Below, one piece after another: positions 5,703-5,813 of a stretch of 5,813 nt of DNA. This stretch comes from Pseudomonadota bacterium (GTDB taxonomy: Bacteria; Pseudomonadota; Alphaproteobacteria; Sphingomonadales; Sphingomonadaceae). The notes beneath the pieces were generated by a model that was given only the letters and a program-made list of their open reading frames with translations, was not told the DNA's origin and ran no database searches. The stretch covers positions 1 through 5,813 of the forward strand of contig JAKOWQ010000312.1 of the NCBI GenBank assembly GCA_029781465.1. Reading direction: 5' to 3'. Each line of letters opens with the position of its first letter. Within the stretch, counting starts at the first letter, position 1. The position numbers and the translations under genes were made by a program.

Positions 5703-5744
5703 GTAGGAAAGCAGAAAAACCAAATCGGTTAAAGGTTGCTCCGC

Positions 5745-5813
5745 ATGATAAACCGTATCCGCGATATCCGCCGCGCCCGCGCCATGACCCTGGCCGACGT
5801 CGCCGCGCGCTGC
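5745..5813 (+). CDS. XRE-family helix-turn-helix regulator, N-terminal 23 residues (partial at right edge)
   Basis: The ATG at 5745 starts MINRIRDIRRARAMTLADVA and runs in frame to the window edge (23 codons, ending AARC). The pattern I-R-x-I-R-R-A-R-x-x-T-L-A-D-V-A is the first helix and the start of the helix-turn-helix of Cro/CI-like (HTH_3) regulators, where 'LADVAARC' corresponds to helix 2. An AAAGG ribosome-binding site (5731-5735) precedes the ATG by 9 bases. Small regulators with this N-terminus are familiar to me from sphingomonads. Only the edge is visible, so its length, any sensor domain and its targets are unknown. Its position opposite the DUF6456 gene makes autoregulation and control of that gene plausible. 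Confidence 0.8.
   Translation, partial: MINRIRDIRRARAMTLADVAARC

Larger units (their letters stand above)
5650..5744. promoter_or_regulatory. Divergent control region between the DUF6456 gene and the HTH regulator gene
   Basis: This 95-bp segment includes a stretch (about 5686-5735) visibly richer in A and T than the surrounding GC-rich DNA, as expected for promoters. It contains a perfect inverted repeat AATCAG-C-CTGATT (5690-5702) and two copies of CCAAATC (5687-5693 and 5720-5726) exactly 33 bp apart, about three helical turns. AACC-N5-GGTT at 5718-5730 is a second, weaker dyad overlapping the second copy. These are candidate binding sites for the adjacent XRE-type regulator. No -10/-35 pair is strong enough to assign on either strand. 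Confidence 0.45.

Overview
The window reads as ordinary chromosomal DNA from a GC-rich alphaproteobacterium, most likely a sphingomonad (Sphingomonadales: Erythrobacter, Novosphingobium or Sphingomonas type). This rests on high GC with G/C-ending codons, and on protein families whose sequences look typical of that order: a DUF6456 protein divergent from a small XRE-type regulator, a PepSY protein just upstream of an OmpR-type response regulator, and a Tat-exported DUF885 protein. The placement is recognition from memory, not a database search. I see no tRNA, rRNA, CRISPR array, insertion sequence or phage gene. Every gap between genes is about 100 bp or less.

Layout, left to right. (1) Positions 1-1403, minus strand: a class-IV PLP aminotransferase (D-amino-acid aminotransferase type), then a small exported PepSY protein, then the N-terminus of a response regulator that runs off the left edge. 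The PepSY and regulator genes probably belong to a two-component cluster whose kinase would lie outside the window. A 7-bp dyad sits in the gap between the aminotransferase and PepSY genes. (2) Positions 1404-1472: a 69-bp divergent promoter region. (3) Positions 1473-3257, plus strand: uup, an ABC-F ATPase with both nucleotide-binding domains, the tRNA-contacting linker and the C-terminal coiled coil. It appears to lack the 'arm' insertion and carries eight consecutive prolines. (4) Positions 3258-5072, minus strand: a DUF885 metallopeptidase-like protein with a Tat-type signal. Its stop codon directly abuts the uup stop, and the junction is a 12-bp perfect palindrome. (5) Positions 5176-5649, minus strand: a DUF6456 protein. 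(6) Positions 5650-5744: a relatively AT-rich divergent control region with a dyad and a repeated heptamer. (7) From 5745, plus strand: the start of an XRE-family HTH regulator, cut by the right edge.

Functionally this is mostly housekeeping: translation-stall relief (Uup), D-amino-acid metabolism, envelope or periplasmic peptidase activity, and envelope signalling (PepSY with a response regulator). I do not see a self-evident new system. The least understood parts are the DUF6456/HTH divergent pair with its putative operator, the armless polyproline-bearing Uup, and the non-canonical active-site positions in the aminotransferase.
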